Of a stretch of 64,000 nucleotides of DNA, positions 1-9,222 are shown in pieces. The DNA is from Alphaproteobacteria bacterium. Lineage in GTDB: Bacteria; Pseudomonadota; Alphaproteobacteria; Rhizobiales; Devosiaceae. The stretch is from positions 1 through 64,000 of the forward strand of contig JAHJWO010000017.1 in assembly GCA_018828145.1 (NCBI GenBank), given 5' to 3'. Position 1 is the stretch's first letter; every line of letters begins with the position of its first letter. Position numbers and translations under genes: made by a program. Below the pieces are notes generated by a model, which saw only the letters and a list, made by a program, of their open reading frames with translations, was not told where the DNA came from and made no database searches.

Positions 1-118
1 ATAAGGCTCCAGTCGCTCTCGCTGCGTAAGCAGTGCTAGCATTGGGAAATTAAGTCCTCCACCCCTAGCCGGGTGACAGGCGGGGTCCGCAGGCACCTGG
101 CAACAGAAGCCTGCACCT
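1..118 (+). ncRNA. ssrA: tmRNA, coding piece of a permuted two-piece gene (partial)
   Basis: The first bases read as the end of a tmRNA tag: codons from base 3 give K-A-P-V-A-L-A-A and then TAA at 27-29. The -LAA terminus is the classic ssrA degradation signal. In alphaproteobacteria the gene is circularly permuted, so the coding piece lies at the 3' end of the locus, and the acceptor piece would lie upstream of this window. Downstream of the tag the RNA continues through a GCAGGC/GCCTGC stem (around 90-114) typical of the 3' end of this RNA. tmRNA rescues stalled ribosomes and tags the nascent chain for ClpXP. The adaptor gene sspB follows directly, which supports the call. The exact 3' end is an estimate. 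Confidence 0.85.
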
Positions 119-213
119 TTACGCTCTTTCCGCGCCTTTGGCCTTGAAATCTCACGGAACGTGAGGCTGATATGGATCGTTCGGGATTCTGTCCCCAAAC
201 TGGAAGGTTGCCG

Positions 214-702
214 ATGGCCGAAGATCACATGCGATACGACATTCTCGCCCAGGAAGCCCTGCGCGGCGTCGTGCGCAAGGTGCTGTCCGAAGTCGCCAAG
301 ACCGGCCTTCCCGGCGAGCATCACTTCTTCATTTCCTTCCTGACCCGCGCGCCCGGTGTGCGGCTGAGCGAGAAATTGCTTGGCCAGTACGACAAGGAAA
401 TGACCATCGTCGTGCAGAACCAGTACTGGGACCTCAAGGTCAACGAGACGGCCTTTGAAGTCGGGCTGTCTTTCGATGGCATTCCCGAAACGCTGGTCAT
501 TCCCTTCTCGGCCATCAAGGGCTTTTTCGACCCCTCAGTGCAGTTCGGCCTGCAGTTCGATCCGGCGACGGCGCCCGGCGCTGCAGCGGTGGAATCGGAA
601 GCCGACGACGCGGTCGCCGCGGCAGCTTCCGCCTCCGAGGGCGGCGAGGAAAAGCCGGGCGAAAAGGTCGTGAGCCTAGACGCTTTCCGCAAGAAACCCT
701 GA
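214..702 (+). CDS. sspB: SspB, ClpXP adaptor for ssrA-tagged proteins
   Basis: The product has 162 residues and matches the alphaproteobacterial SspB fold, with the conserved core F-I-S-F-L-T near residue 33 and a tryptophan-containing strand Q-Y-W-D-L-K. After about residue 120 it becomes an Ala/Glu-rich flexible linker and ends in a basic tail (VVSLDAFRKKP), as expected for the ClpX-binding C-terminus. SspB binds ssrA-tagged substrates and hands them to ClpXP in the cytoplasm. The start at 214 is chosen because GGAAGG at 202-207 sits 6 nt before the ATG; an upstream ATG at 172 has no such site. It lies directly downstream of tmRNA, whose tag it recognises. Confidence 0.92.
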   Translation: MAEDHMRYDILAQEALRGVVRKVLSEVAKTGLPGEHHFFISFLTRAPGVRLSEKLLGQYDKEMTIVVQNQYWDLKVNETAFEVGLSFDGIPETLVIPFSAIKGFFDPSVQFGLQFDPATAPGAAAVESEADDAVAAAASASEGGEEKPGEKVVSLDAFRKKP

Positions 703-712
703 TAAGCCACGG

Positions 713-928
713 ATGGACAAACGTTCCCTGTCCATCGCCGGTCACCGCACATCCATCGCGCTGGAGCCCGAATTCTGGGCGGCGCTTGAAGCCATGGCGG
801 CTGAAAAGGCCCAGCCGATGGCCGGCCTGATCCGCGACATCGACGAAAACCGGCAGACGGAAAACCTGTCATCGGCCGCCCGGCTGGCCGTGCTGCGCTG
901 GTACCAGCGCCGGCTCGAGGGCGGCTAG
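713..928 (+). CDS. Ribbon-helix-helix domain protein
   Basis: This 71-residue protein resembles the RHH_4 family: a short basic strand (KRSLSIAGHRTSIALEPEFW), then two helices with a Trp-Tyr-Gln-Arg-Arg near the C-terminus. Proteins of this family are presumed small DNA-binding regulators that act as dimers, but their targets are mostly unknown. It starts 10 nt after sspB and is probably co-transcribed with it, a common alphaproteobacterial pairing. Its stop codon overlaps the stop of the convergent AsmA gene by 4 bases, so there is no room for a terminator between them. Function beyond DNA binding is not deducible here. Confidence 0.8.
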   Translation: MDKRSLSIAGHRTSIALEPEFWAALEAMAAEKAQPMAGLIRDIDENRQTENLSSAARLAVLRWYQRRLEGG

Positions 929-3900
929 AACAGCGGCTGGTTGACGCCCGTGCCGAGGGGCTGATTGACCTGGGGCGGCGGCAGACCCAGGTCCAGAGGG
1001 CCCGAGAATGGCGGAGTTTGCTGCGGTTCTGCTGGCAGATTGGTCTGTTCTTCTTGCAGCAATCTTTCTTCTTGCTGCCGTCTTGCTTCCTCTTCGGCCG
1101 CCAGCCGCGCCGCTTCCGCCTCTTCGGCAGCCCGCCGCCGCTGCTCCTCGATCAGCCGGTTGCGTTCGGCCGCCGCAGCGCGCTGGCGCGCCTCGTCCTC
1201 GGCCCGCAGGACTTCGAGGCGATCGACTTCCAGTTCATTGGCACGCACCAGCACGGCCGCGATCATCTCGTCGAGGTCGAGTGTCACCTCGGGCGCCAGG
1301 AGGGTACCCGCCAGGCGGGTGATGATGCGGGACGTGTCAGGTCCGACCAGCCCGTTGGCATCCTCGAAATCGCGCGGGGTCATGACGAAACTGCCATTGA
1401 GCCCAAGCGAAGCGAGTGCCAGGTTGAGACTTCCGGCAAGGCCCGCACCCTCGCCCTCCACAATGAGATTGGCCAGCCGCACCACGCCGCCGGCCAGGGT
1501 GAAGGCCCCGGTCGCGGCCGGCGCCGTGAACGGACCCTGCCCCAGCGCCAAGCCCATGATGGCGCCCATGGCGTCAGGCTCGGTATTGAGCACGTCATCT
1601 AGACCGGCCACGGTGGGAAAGACACTGGGCGACAGCTGCGCTGCCGAAAGCCCGGTCAGCGTGAAATTGCCCTCCCCCGACGCCGCGGCCATGATCTCGG
1701 CGAGACTGGGGCCATTCCCCTCAAAACTCACGCCGCCATCGAGCACGCCATCCAGCGCCGCCGCAATGGCTGGCGTCGCCACCGTTTCGATCGGCATGTC
1801 TGAGAGGGTTATCCGGCCGCTGACGGTCTTGTCGACCAGGGGGCCGGCACAGCATACGGCGATATCGAGACCCAACCGGCCCTCGCCTGCCACCGCTTCA
1901 AAGCGTGCCAGCCGCGTCCTTGTTTCATCCCAGCTCAGTTCGAAACTGGTCGCGCCCATGCGTTCGACGCCACCGGCTGCCAAGGCCCCCGCAGTGACCG
2001 CAACCGAGCCGCGCGTCTGCCTGCCCTGCTCGCCCAGCACGATCGGACCTTCCGGCCATACGGCATCGCCGGCGACGAGGGCCGCCGGACCAAACAGCGC
2101 CGCAGCCAGCCCCTCCGCCGAAACCAAGTCCACGCCAATGGCGCCGGCAATGGCCGCGGTACTCCCCGTGCGCGACAGCGAGAGTTCGCCAGAAAAAGCG
2201 GTCTCCCCGGACGTGCCGGCAATCTCCGTCAGCCGGGCGAGACGATCGCCCTCGAAATACAGCTCGGCACGGCCATTTGCGGCCGGCAGGGTCATCCCAT
2301 GGGCGCCGATCAGCCCGGCCAGTCCACCCGCATCGTCGAGCGCAACATCGAGCGTACCGGTGCCCTCGATCTGGCCACTGCCCGCTGCCTGCAATGTGCC
2401 GTCGAAGCTGACCCGTTCATCGCCAAGGCTTGCCGTGAGGCTTGAGGCAAGGCCCGCGCCTGGCTCGCCTTCGAGGCTGAAACTCAGCAGCATCGAGCCC
2501 TCTCCGCCAAAAAGCTCGGTCTCGCCGAAACCGAGCTGGCGGGTGAATGCGGTTATGTTGGTTGATTCAAGTCCGCCAGTAACCTGCAGCGGCGCGGAGG
2601 TCAGTGCACCGATGCCACCATCAAGCACAGCCCGCAGGTTGAGATCGCCCGCCCCCAGCGCCCCGCTCAGGGTAATGGTCTGGCCGCCATCAATCGGTTC
2701 GCTGATATCGACCAGCAGGTCCGCCGGCGCCGAGTTCGCCAGGAATTCGCGCCAGCTCTGCGGCACCTCCAGCAGGTCATAGGCGCCCAACAGGGCCGCC
2801 GCGTCACCTGCGCTGATCCGGACGAGCCCCGATCCGGATATGTCGGGTTCGGCTACGGTGCCACCGGCAACCAGCGTCGCGTCGAAGCCGACGCCGCCCC
2901 AGTCGGCTGCCGCAAGCCGGGAGAAGTTGACCCGACCGCTGCCCCACTGGCCTTCCGCGACAAGGCCCGTGCCATCCAGCCCCAGCACCCGCGCATCGGT
3001 GCCGGTCAGCGAAAAGCTGCCAAAGGGGAAGCTGATGCCGAAGGCCGGCTCGACCGCGATGCTGGGCAGCAGGGCGGCCACCATGGCGCTGCCATCGGCG
3101 CCCAGCGCATCGAAATGCGCGACCAGATCGAGCCGCTTTTCCTCGCCAAAGCCGAGCCGTGCTTCAAGGCTGTGGTTTGCTCCGGCCAGGGTCAGCACGC
3201 CATCGGCGAGGGCGGCCGCGTCTCCCGCCAGCATGATGCCGCCTGTAAGCGTGCCCGGCACGTTGAACAGGGGGTTGTTGTCGCCCGGCTTGCGCCAGAG
3301 CGCCGCCAGCCCGTCAAGCCTGGCGCTCGTTAAGGACAGGTCGCCACGGAAGGCCGGGCGGTCATTCTCGCTTTCCAGCCGACCGCTGGCGCGCAGCTCC
3401 GTATCACCCGGCAAGTGGCCGAGCAGCTGCTCGATCTGCCAGACCGTGCCGTCGGTGCGTGCGTCCACCCGCACATCGCGCAACGCGAAGCCCCGCAGCC
3501 CGACCTCTGCCAGGTCGATGCCGACGCGGCCCGCCATGGGGGGAATGACAGGGGCCGGCAGCTCTGCCAGCAGGCGCACCGCCTCGTAAGGTAGGGTCGT
3601 GGCATCTTCCTTGGCGTCGCGCGGCGGCAGCGAGAACACCCCACCCGAAATCACGGCGTCGAAACTGCGGACGTCGCCGAGCTGAATGCTCGCCGCGCCG
3701 GTGAGGCGCATGCCGGCGCGGTTTTCGTCAGGCTGAAGCGTATAGCCGGAGAGGACGATCCGGTCTGTCGAACCGGTGGCCTTGCTCTCCAGCACCAGGT
3801 CACCCCTTATATCCTCCGCTGCGTCAGCCAGAGGGGGCTTCTGCCGAAAGACGACGTCCCCATTGAACTTCGGCGCCATGCCGGGCGACAGCATGCCCTC

Positions 3901-4554
3901 CGCCGCAAAGGAGAAGGCGGCAGACTGGGGCTGGAGGAAGAGGGAAATGCGGGAGTTTCCCGTCTCGTCGGTGGCGCTGGAATTGAGCCGAAGACTATAG
4001 TCCTCGTCGCGATGGCTGCCGGTGCCGACGAAGGAAAACGGACCGCTGAAGCTGGAGAGGCCCAGCTCGCCCGTGACGTCGTCGGCAACGAAATTCTCGC
4101 CCGAGCGGCGGTCCATCAGGCGGATCGTGGCGCCGACAATGCTCGCATTGCCCAGGCCGACGCCGCTGGTCGAGGCAACGGAGACGCCGCTGCCAAAGAA
4201 GCCGCTTTCATCGATGGTGAAATCGATCACCGGCTGGCGCAGCACGAGGCGCGTGACATTGTAGTTGTCGCGCAGGAAGTCCATCAGCGAGAATTCGGCT
4301 TCGACGCTATCGACGGTCGCCGCGGGCTCCTCGGGCTCGCCCACCAGCACGTCGGAAAAGCGCAGCCGCGGCTGCGGCAACAGCGTGAAATCGATCTCGC
4401 CGCGCACCGTTACGGGCGTTCCGAGCACGCTGGTCGCCAACTCCTCCATGCGGCTGCGATAATCGCTCCAATGGATGAAATAGGGAGCGATGAAAGCACC
4501 GCCGAGGACGATGATCGCCAGCGAGCCGACAATGATATAGATGCGGTTCAGCAC
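925..4554 (-). CDS. AsmA family protein, large envelope-anchored
   Basis: The product has 1209 residues. One N-terminal membrane segment (about residues 5-25) is followed by the AsmA N-terminal signature (HWSDYRSRMEE, then PVTVRGEIDF and the PQPRLRFSDV strand). The long middle part is repetitive beta-structure rich in G-x-L/I patterns, as in AsmA/TamB-like proteins that form hydrophobic grooves across the periplasm. The C-terminus (about 1110-1180) is a strongly charged Ala/Glu/Arg coiled coil followed by a Pro/Gln tail. Family members are linked to outer-membrane lipid homeostasis; a specific role here is inferred. The apparent start is GTG at 4554 with no clear Shine-Dalgarno. It is divergent from uvrD across a 223-nt gap. 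Confidence 0.85.
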   Translation of the reverse strand: MLNRIYIIVGSLAIIVLGGAFIAPYFIHWSDYRSRMEELATSVLGTPVTVRGEIDFTLLPQPRLRFSDVLVGEPEEPAATVDSVEAEFSLMDFLRDNYNVTRLVLRQPVIDFTIDESGFFGSGVSVASTSGVGLGNASIVGATIRLMDRRSGENFVADDVTGELGLSSFSGPFSFVGTGSHRDEDYSLRLNSSATDETGNSRISLFLQPQSAAFSFAAEGMLSPGMAPKFNGDVVFRQKPPLADAAEDIRGDLVLESKATGSTDRIVLSGYTLQPDENRAGMRLTGAASIQLGDVRSFDAVISGGVFSLPPRDAKEDATTLPYEAVRLLAELPAPVIPPMAGRVGIDLAEVGLRGFALRDVRVDARTDGTVWQIEQLLGHLPGDTELRASGRLESENDRPAFRGDLSLTSARLDGLAALWRKPGDNNPLFNVPGTLTGGIMLAGDAAALADGVLTLAGANHSLEARLGFGEEKRLDLVAHFDALGADGSAMVAALLPSIAVEPAFGISFPFGSFSLTGTDARVLGLDGTGLVAEGQWGSGRVNFSRLAAADWGGVGFDATLVAGGTVAEPDISGSGLVRISAGDAAALLGAYDLLEVPQSWREFLANSAPADLLVDISEPIDGGQTITLSGALGAGDLNLRAVLDGGIGALTSAPLQVTGGLESTNITAFTRQLGFGETELFGGEGSMLLSFSLEGEPGAGLASSLTASLGDERVSFDGTLQAAGSGQIEGTGTLDVALDDAGGLAGLIGAHGMTLPAANGRAELYFEGDRLARLTEIAGTSGETAFSGELSLSRTGSTAAIAGAIGVDLVSAEGLAAALFGPAALVAGDAVWPEGPIVLGEQGRQTRGSVAVTAGALAAGGVERMGATSFELSWDETRTRLARFEAVAGEGRLGLDIAVCCAGPLVDKTVSGRITLSDMPIETVATPAIAAALDGVLDGGVSFEGNGPSLAEIMAAASGEGNFTLTGLSAAQLSPSVFPTVAGLDDVLNTEPDAMGAIMGLALGQGPFTAPAATGAFTLAGGVVRLANLIVEGEGAGLAGSLNLALASLGLNGSFVMTPRDFEDANGLVGPDTSRIITRLAGTLLAPEVTLDLDEMIAAVLVRANELEVDRLEVLRAEDEARQRAAAAERNRLIEEQRRRAAEEAEAARLAAEEEARRQQEERLLQEEQTNLPAEPQQTPPFSGPLDLGLPPPQVNQPLGTGVNQPLF

Positions 4555-4777
4555 GGCGCTTGGTCACCCGGTTCGTCGCGCAGAGTGTAGGCAAGCGTGC
4601 GCCCTGCGCAACCCCGCCAGTGCACTCAATACACGCGCGCACGCACAGTTCGGTGACACGCCCCATCCTATACACCGGGCCTGCCAGCCCCTATATTGCC
4701 AATGAGAACAAAGTAAGATTCGTCAATCCCCGCGCTGCACCTGCCAGCCCCGGCATGCAGCGATGGAAAGGCCCTTT

Positions 4778-7189
4778 ATGTCCGGTGCAAACCACCCAAT
4801 CGAGCGTCCGTCCCCCGGCGCGATCACCAGCCAGTTCAGCAGGCAGGCGGCACCTGACTACCTCCAGGGTCTCAATGAAGAGCAGCGCGAGGCTGTGCTG
4901 ACGATCGACGGGCCTCTGCTGGTGCTGGCGGGGGCGGGCACTGGCAAGACGCGCGTCCTGACCACCCGCATCGCCCATATCCTCACCACCAAGCGCGCCT
5001 GGCCGTCCGAAATCCTGTCGGTGACCTTCACCAACAAAGCCGCCCGCGAGATGAAGGAGCGCATCGGCAAACTCGTCGGCGCGGGCGTCGAGGGCATGCC
5101 CTGGCTCGGCACGTTTCACTCTATCGGCGCCCGTATCCTGCGCCGCCATGCGGAACTGGTGGACCTGCGGTCCGACTTCACCATCCTCGACACCGATGAC
5201 CAGATCCGCCTGATCAAGCAGCTGCTCGACGCCGAGAACATCGATGAGAAGCGCTGGCCGGCCAAGCAGTTTGCCGGAATGATGGACGCCTGGAAGAACC
5301 GGGGGCTGCTGCCCAAGGACGTCTCGCCGGCGGACAGTGGCGCCTACGCCAATGGCCGCGGCGCCAAGCTCTATGCCGACTACCAGGCGCGGCTGAAGGT
5401 GATCAACGCCGCCGATTTCGGCGACCTGCTGCTCGAATGTATCCGCCTGTTCCGCGAATATCCGGATGTGCTCGCCGATTATCATCGGCGCTTCAAATAC
5501 ATGCTGGTCGATGAATATCAGGACAGCAACACCGCCCAGTATCTGTGGCTGCGCCTGCTGGCTCAGGGCAAGCCGGCCAGCGAGGCCAATATCTGCGTCG
5601 TCGGCGACGACGACCAGTCGATCTATGGCTGGCGCGGCGCCGAGGTCGACAACATCCTGCGCTTTGAAAAGGACTTTCCCGGCGCCAAGGTCATCAAGCT
5701 GGAGCGCAACTATCGTTCCACCGGCAATATTCTCCGGGCGGCCTCCGCCGTCATCGCCTTCAACGAAGATCGCCTGGGCAAGACGTTGCACAACGACTCC
5801 GTGGAAAAAGGCGAGCCGCTTTCGGTCACCTCTGTCTGGGACAGCGAGGAAGAAGCGCGCACCATTGGTGACGAGATCGAGACCTATCAGCGCCAGGGTG
5901 AAGCGCTCAACTCCATGGCCATTCTCGTGCGCGCCTCGCACCAGATGCGCTCATTCGAAGAGCGCTTCATCACGCTGGGGCTGAACTACCGGGTCATTGG
6001 CGGCCCGCGCTTCTATGAGCGCAAGGAAATCCGCGACGCCATCGCCTATCTGCGCGTCGTCTCCAACCCCTCTGATGGCCTCAGCTTCGAGCGCATCGTC
6101 AATACGCCCAAGCGCGGGCTGGGCGACACAACGGTACAACTGCTGCACAACGCTGCGCGTGCAGCCAATGTAGCGCTTCTGCCCGCCACCCGTATGCTGC
6201 TGCAGACCGAGGAACTCAAAGCCAAGCCGCGGAGCACCTTGCGCGACCTCATCAACCAGTTCGACGACTGGTCCTCGCGGCTGCACGAGCGCGTGGCAAT
6301 TGAGACAGTCGAAGGGGATAACGGCGAGGTCGTGGAAGTGGAGAAGGTGCTGCCCCCTGTGCCGCACTACCAGCTGGCCGAGCAGATCCTCGACGAGAGC
6401 GGCTACACCAAGATGTGGCAGGACGATAAGTCCCCGGACGCCCCGGGGCGCCTGGAAAACCTCAAGGAACTCGTGCGCTCGATGGAAGAGTTCGAGACCC
6501 TGGGCGGCTTCCTCGAACACATATCGCTGGTCATGGACCGCGATACCGCCGAGGCCGACGACGCCGTGTCCATCATGACGCTGCATTCTGCCAAGGGCCT
6601 GGAATTCGATACCGTCTTCCTGCCCGGCTGGGAGGAAGGCCTGTTTCCCAGCCAGCGCACCATGGACGAGAGCGGCCGTGCCGGCCTCGAGGAAGAGCGG
6701 CGCCTCGCCTATGTCGGCATCACCCGGGCCCGCAAGCGCGCGCGTCTTTCGGTGGCGCAGAATCGCCGGATCAACGGCCTCTGGCAATCGGCCATTCCAT
6801 CGCGCTTTCTCGACGAACTGCCGGCCGACGCCGTCGAGGTTGTCGACACCGGCTCGTCCTATGGCGGCTATGGCTATGGTGGGGGCGCGTCGTCGCGCTT
6901 TAACAAGGCCGACCCGTTCGAGAGTGTCTACGAAACCCCCGGCTGGCAGCGCGCCCGCAACCAGCAGGCCAGTCGCAAGGGCGGCGGACCGCTGACGATT
7001 GACGGCGATCTGGTGGCGCGGTCGGTTGATCTGGGCGGGGATAAATCCGCCTTTGGGCTGGGGGAGCGCGTGTTTCACCTCAAGTTCGGCTATGGCGCCA
7101 TTGCCGATATCGAGGGCAACAAGCTGACCATCGATTTCGAAAAGGCCGGCCGCAAGAAGGTGCTGGAGAGCTTTGTAAAGAAGGGCTGA
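4778..7189 (+). CDS. uvrD: ATP-dependent DNA helicase UvrD/PcrA
   Basis: This superfamily-1 3'-5' helicase of 803 residues acts in nucleotide excision and mismatch repair. Visible motifs in order are the Q motif (LNEEQREAV, about 32-40), Walker A (GAGTGKT, 52-58), Walker B (VDEYQDSN), motif III ([13 protein letters not shown]), motif IV (LERNYRS), motif V ([10 protein letters not shown]) and motif VI ([13 protein letters not shown]). The C-terminal 35 residues form the Tudor-like PcrA/UvrD tail that binds RNA polymerase in related proteins ([11 protein letters not shown]). ATG 4778 is preferred because GGAAAGG at 4765-4771 lies 6 nt upstream; an in-frame ATG at 4763 overlaps that site. The YbjQ-like gene follows closely on the same strand. 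Confidence 0.96.
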   Translation: MSGANHPIERPSPGAITSQFSRQAAPDYLQGLNEEQREAVLTIDGPLLVLAGAGTGKTRVLTTRIAHILTTKRAWPSEILSVTFTNKAAREMKERIGKLVGAGVEGMPWLGTFHSIGARILRRHAELVDLRSDFTILDTDDQIRLIKQLLDAENIDEKRWPAKQFAGMMDAWKNRGLLPKDVSPADSGAYANGRGAKLYADYQARLKVINAADFGDLLLECIRLFREYPDVLADYHRRFKYMLVDEYQDSNTAQYLWLRLLAQGKPASEANICVVGDDDQSIYGWRGAEVDNILRFEKDFPGAKVIKLERNYRSTGNILRAASAVIAFNEDRLGKTLHNDSVEKGEPLSVTSVWDSEEEARTIGDEIETYQRQGEALNSMAILVRASHQMRSFEERFITLGLNYRVIGGPRFYERKEIRDAIAYLRVVSNPSDGLSFERIVNTPKRGLGDTTVQLLHNAARAANVALLPATRMLLQTEELKAKPRSTLRDLINQFDDWSSRLHERVAIETVEGDNGEVVEVEKVLPPVPHYQLAEQILDESGYTKMWQDDKSPDAPGRLENLKELVRSMEEFETLGGFLEHISLVMDRDTAEADDAVSIMTLHSAKGLEFDTVFLPGWEEGLFPSQRTMDESGRAGLEEERRLAYVGITRARKRARLSVAQNRRINGLWQSAIPSRFLDELPADAVEVVDTGSSYGGYGYGGGASSRFNKADPFESVYETPGWQRARNQQASRKGGGPLTIDGDLVARSVDLGGDKSAFGLGERVFHLKFGYGAIADIEGNKLTIDFEKAGRKKVLESFVKKG

Positions 7190-7206
7190 TGGCCCAGGAG
7201 ACCCGC

Positions 7207-7524
7207 ATGATCATCTCGACCACCCCCACGCTCGAAGGCCGCCCGGTGCGGGAATATCTTGGTATTGTCACCGGCGAAGTCATTGTCGGCGCCAACATTT
7301 TCAAGGATCTTTTTGCCGGCATCCGCGACATTGTCGGCGGCCGGGCCGGCGCCTATGAGGGCGCATTGCGCGATGCGCGGCGGCAGGCCTATGACGAGCT
7401 GCGCTACGAGGCCGAGCGCATGGGGGCCGACGCCGTGGTGGGGGTCGACCTCGATTACGAGGTGGTCGGACAGGGCGGATCGATGCTCATGGTCTCGATC
7501 TCGGGCACTGCGGTGAAGCTCTAG
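7207..7524 (+). CDS. YbjQ/UPF0145 family protein
   Basis: This 105-residue cytoplasmic protein is of the YbjQ (UPF0145, putative heavy-metal-binding) family. It begins with the family N-terminus [14 protein letters not shown] and contains [16 protein letters not shown] and the conserved [14 protein letters not shown] segment near the C-terminus. YbjQ proteins form pentamers, but their biochemical role is not established. The start at 7207 is supported by AGGAG at 7196-7200 with 6-nt spacing; an in-frame ATG at 7189 overlapping the uvrD stop is less likely. It probably shares the uvrD transcript. Confidence 0.9.
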   Translation: MIISTTPTLEGRPVREYLGIVTGEVIVGANIFKDLFAGIRDIVGGRAGAYEGALRDARRQAYDELRYEAERMGADAVVGVDLDYEVVGQGGSMLMVSISGTAVKL

Positions 7525-7652
7525 GCGCCACATTCCCGCCCCCAGTCTGAACGGGTCATGACGCCGATAATTGTCTCTGTGACAATTTCGGTCGCATTGA
7601 CTTGTCGTGATGGCTGCCGCAACAAGGCGAAATCAATTCCAGAGGCCTGCCC

Positions 7653-8522
7653 ATGCCCGTCGACCAGCTTTCGGCCCCGCTCACCAAGGACCAGGCCTAT
7701 GCGCTTGTCGATGCCGTCATGGAGCGCGATGACCTGGCGCTGACCGCATCGGCGCACGAGAATGAAGAGACCGGCGAGTGGTTTTTCGAAGCCACCTGCG
7801 AGAGCCCGCCCGATGTCGACTCATTTGTCGAACTGGCGCGCCAGACGCTCGGCGAGGCCGTGGACTTTTCCGTTGCCCCGATCGACCCCGAGATCAACTG
7901 GGTCGCCCGCTCGCTCGAGGGCCTGGCGCCGGTGATCGCCGGGGGCTTCTATGTCTATGGCAGCCACGAGACCGGCCCCGTGCCGGGCGGACTGACGTCG
8001 ATGAAGATCGACGCCGCCCAGGCCTTCGGCACCGGGCATCATGAGACCACGACCGGTTGCCTCGAGGCCATCGACAAGGTGCTCAAGCGCCGCAAGCCGC
8101 GACACATGATCGATGTCGGCACCGGCACCGGCGTGCTGGCCATCGCGCTGGCCAAGCGCACGCGCAGCACGGTGATCGCCAGCGATATCGACCCGATCTC
8201 GGTGACGACGACGATCGAGAACGCCGCCCAGAACGGGGTCGGCACGCAGATCGTCGCGCTGGAGGCGACCGGGGTGAACCACCCCACCATCCAGCGCAAT
8301 GCGCCCTATGACCTGATCGTCGCCAATATCCTGGCCGGCCCGCTGATGGCGCTGGCACCCGCCATCGGCAAGATCGCCCAGAAGGGCGCCGTGGTGATCC
8401 TGTCGGGAATTCTGCAGCACCAGGCCCGCGGCGTCATCAATGCCTATGCGCGCCAGGGCATGGTGCTGAACCAGAAATTGCAGCGCAAGGACTGGACCAC
8501 GCTGATTCTGGAAATGCCCTAG
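7653..8522 (+). CDS. prmA: Ribosomal protein L11 methyltransferase
   Basis: This 289-residue SAM-dependent methyltransferase modifies L11 lysines. It has the variable N-terminal substrate-recognition half, then AAQAFGTGHHETT, motif I DVGTGTGVLAIAL (about residues 150-162), the acidic SDIDP loop, and the NILAGPL motif, which is the PrmA variant of N-P-P-Y used for amino-group methylation. It stands alone on the plus strand, 128 nt after the YbjQ-like gene. A repeat region follows directly downstream. Confidence 0.95.
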   Translation: MPVDQLSAPLTKDQAYALVDAVMERDDLALTASAHENEETGEWFFEATCESPPDVDSFVELARQTLGEAVDFSVAPIDPEINWVARSLEGLAPVIAGGFYVYGSHETGPVPGGLTSMKIDAAQAFGTGHHETTTGCLEAIDKVLKRRKPRHMIDVGTGTGVLAIALAKRTRSTVIASDIDPISVTTTIENAAQNGVGTQIVALEATGVNHPTIQRNAPYDLIVANILAGPLMALAPAIGKIAQKGAVVILSGILQHQARGVINAYARQGMVLNQKLQRKDWTTLILEMP

Positions 8523-8526
8523 ACCT

Positions 8527-8657
8527 TCTTCACCTCTCCCCCGAAGGGAGAGGTAGACTTCCTTGGGTCGGCTGAGGGCCTTCCTAAACACCGCACCGGG
8601 TAAAGGCCCCCTCACCCGGCGCTGCGCGCCGACCTCTCCCCCAAGGGAGAGGTGGAA
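8527..8657. repeat. Intergenic palindromic repeat, two copies
   Basis: Two copies of a short palindromic element flank a spacer. Each contains a pyrimidine-rich arm CACCTCTCCCCC and its complement GGGAGAGGT around a short A-rich loop. The second copy is preceded by CCTCACCCGGCGCTGCGCGCC. The same element recurs near 11.1, 16.0, 27.1 and 34.6 kb, always between genes. It can fold into strong hairpins and may also act as the 3' end of the prmA transcript. Confidence 0.85.
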
Positions 8658-8661
8658 TAGC

Positions 8662-8688
8662 AAAATCCCCGAAGCATGCTCCGGGGAT
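8662..8688 (-). terminator. Rho-independent terminator for the small-protein pair
   Basis: On the minus strand ATCCCCG pairs with CGGGGAT around a GCATGC core, followed by TTTTG. It lies 34 nt after the stop of the 43-residue small protein, so it probably ends that transcript. Confidence 0.7.
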
Positions 8689-8722
8689 CAAACAGAATCG
8701 TCAGCAGTTACCTGCAGCGGCC

Positions 8723-8854
8723 TTATGGGCGCTTGGTGAATGCGCCGATCAGCTGGTGCTGCATGCGATAGCTGACCTGGCGGCTCGATTCACGGCCACG
8801 GGCGTCGATGACGGACCCCAGTGCCTTGCGGAAATCGTTCTTGCTCTCGGTCAT
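8723..8854 (-). CDS. Small protein of 43 residues, unknown function
   Basis: The reading frame begins MTESKNDFRKALGSVIDARG and ends GAFTKRP. The start at 8854 is supported by GGAG 6 nt upstream. The product is basic, predicted helical, and has no signal peptide. It resembles the neighbouring 44-residue protein: both have M-x3-K-N, then an A-x4-[LI]-x2-R-x-R-[EQ]-[SA]-x-R-x-V pattern and end in K-R or K-R-P. I do not recognise a named family. The clear ribosome-binding site, the terminator behind it and the tandem paralogue make it a credible gene. Confidence 0.65.
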   Translation of the reverse strand: MTESKNDFRKALGSVIDARGRESSRQVSYRMQHQLIGAFTKRP

Positions 8855-8974
8855 TTCAGTCTCCATGCACGTTGACGACGGTCTATTGCCCCCGTCACGA
8901 TCTATGTAGGCTTCTGCGCTGCACTTGGTTAGGGGTCTCTGGTCAGACCAGCCCTGCAAGGCGCGCAGGCCGCC

Positions 8975-9109
8975 TTACCGCTTCGTTAACTTGCTGTTCA
9001 TCTTGCCGAATTCGCGCTCGAAGCGCTCGACGTAGCGCTCTGCCTGACGCTGGCGACCGGCCAGCAGCGCGTCAAAGGCCCGCGCCATGAAATTCTTGTC
9101 CTGTGCCAT
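8975..9109 (-). CDS. Small protein of 44 residues, unknown function
   Basis: The protein starts MAQDKNFMARAFDALLAGRQ and ends MNSKLTKR. It is highly basic and predicted to be one long amphipathic helix (RQAERYVERFEREFGK). AGGAG lies 7 nt before the ATG at 9109. It is divergent from the aminopeptidase gene and 120 nt upstream of the similar 43-residue protein. The shared R-x-R-x-x-x-R-x-V core suggests they are paralogues. Function is unknown; similar small proteins occur in alphaproteobacteria without assigned roles. Confidence 0.68.
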   Translation of the reverse strand: MAQDKNFMARAFDALLAGRQRQAERYVERFEREFGKMNSKLTKR

Positions 9110-9222
9110 CTTCGTTCTCCTGTGCTGTGCCTTTAAGATAGGCCGCAGCCGGCGATATGCCAGCCCCGCCACAGCACGCCAGCCATGACCGGAGCGCACT
9201 CCGGCACGAGGATTTCCTGCCC

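Noticed and set aside
1..118. 6S RNA or a riboswitch at the window start
   Set aside because: The readable tag ending LAA plus stop and the sspB neighbour fit tmRNA; no 6S-type long hairpin with a central bubble is seen.
965..2782. Long plus-strand open frame (605 codons) opposite the AsmA gene
   Set aside because: Low-complexity Ser/Pro/Arg product, no ribosome site, entirely antisense to a clear gene in GC-rich DNA. It is a codon-bias shadow.
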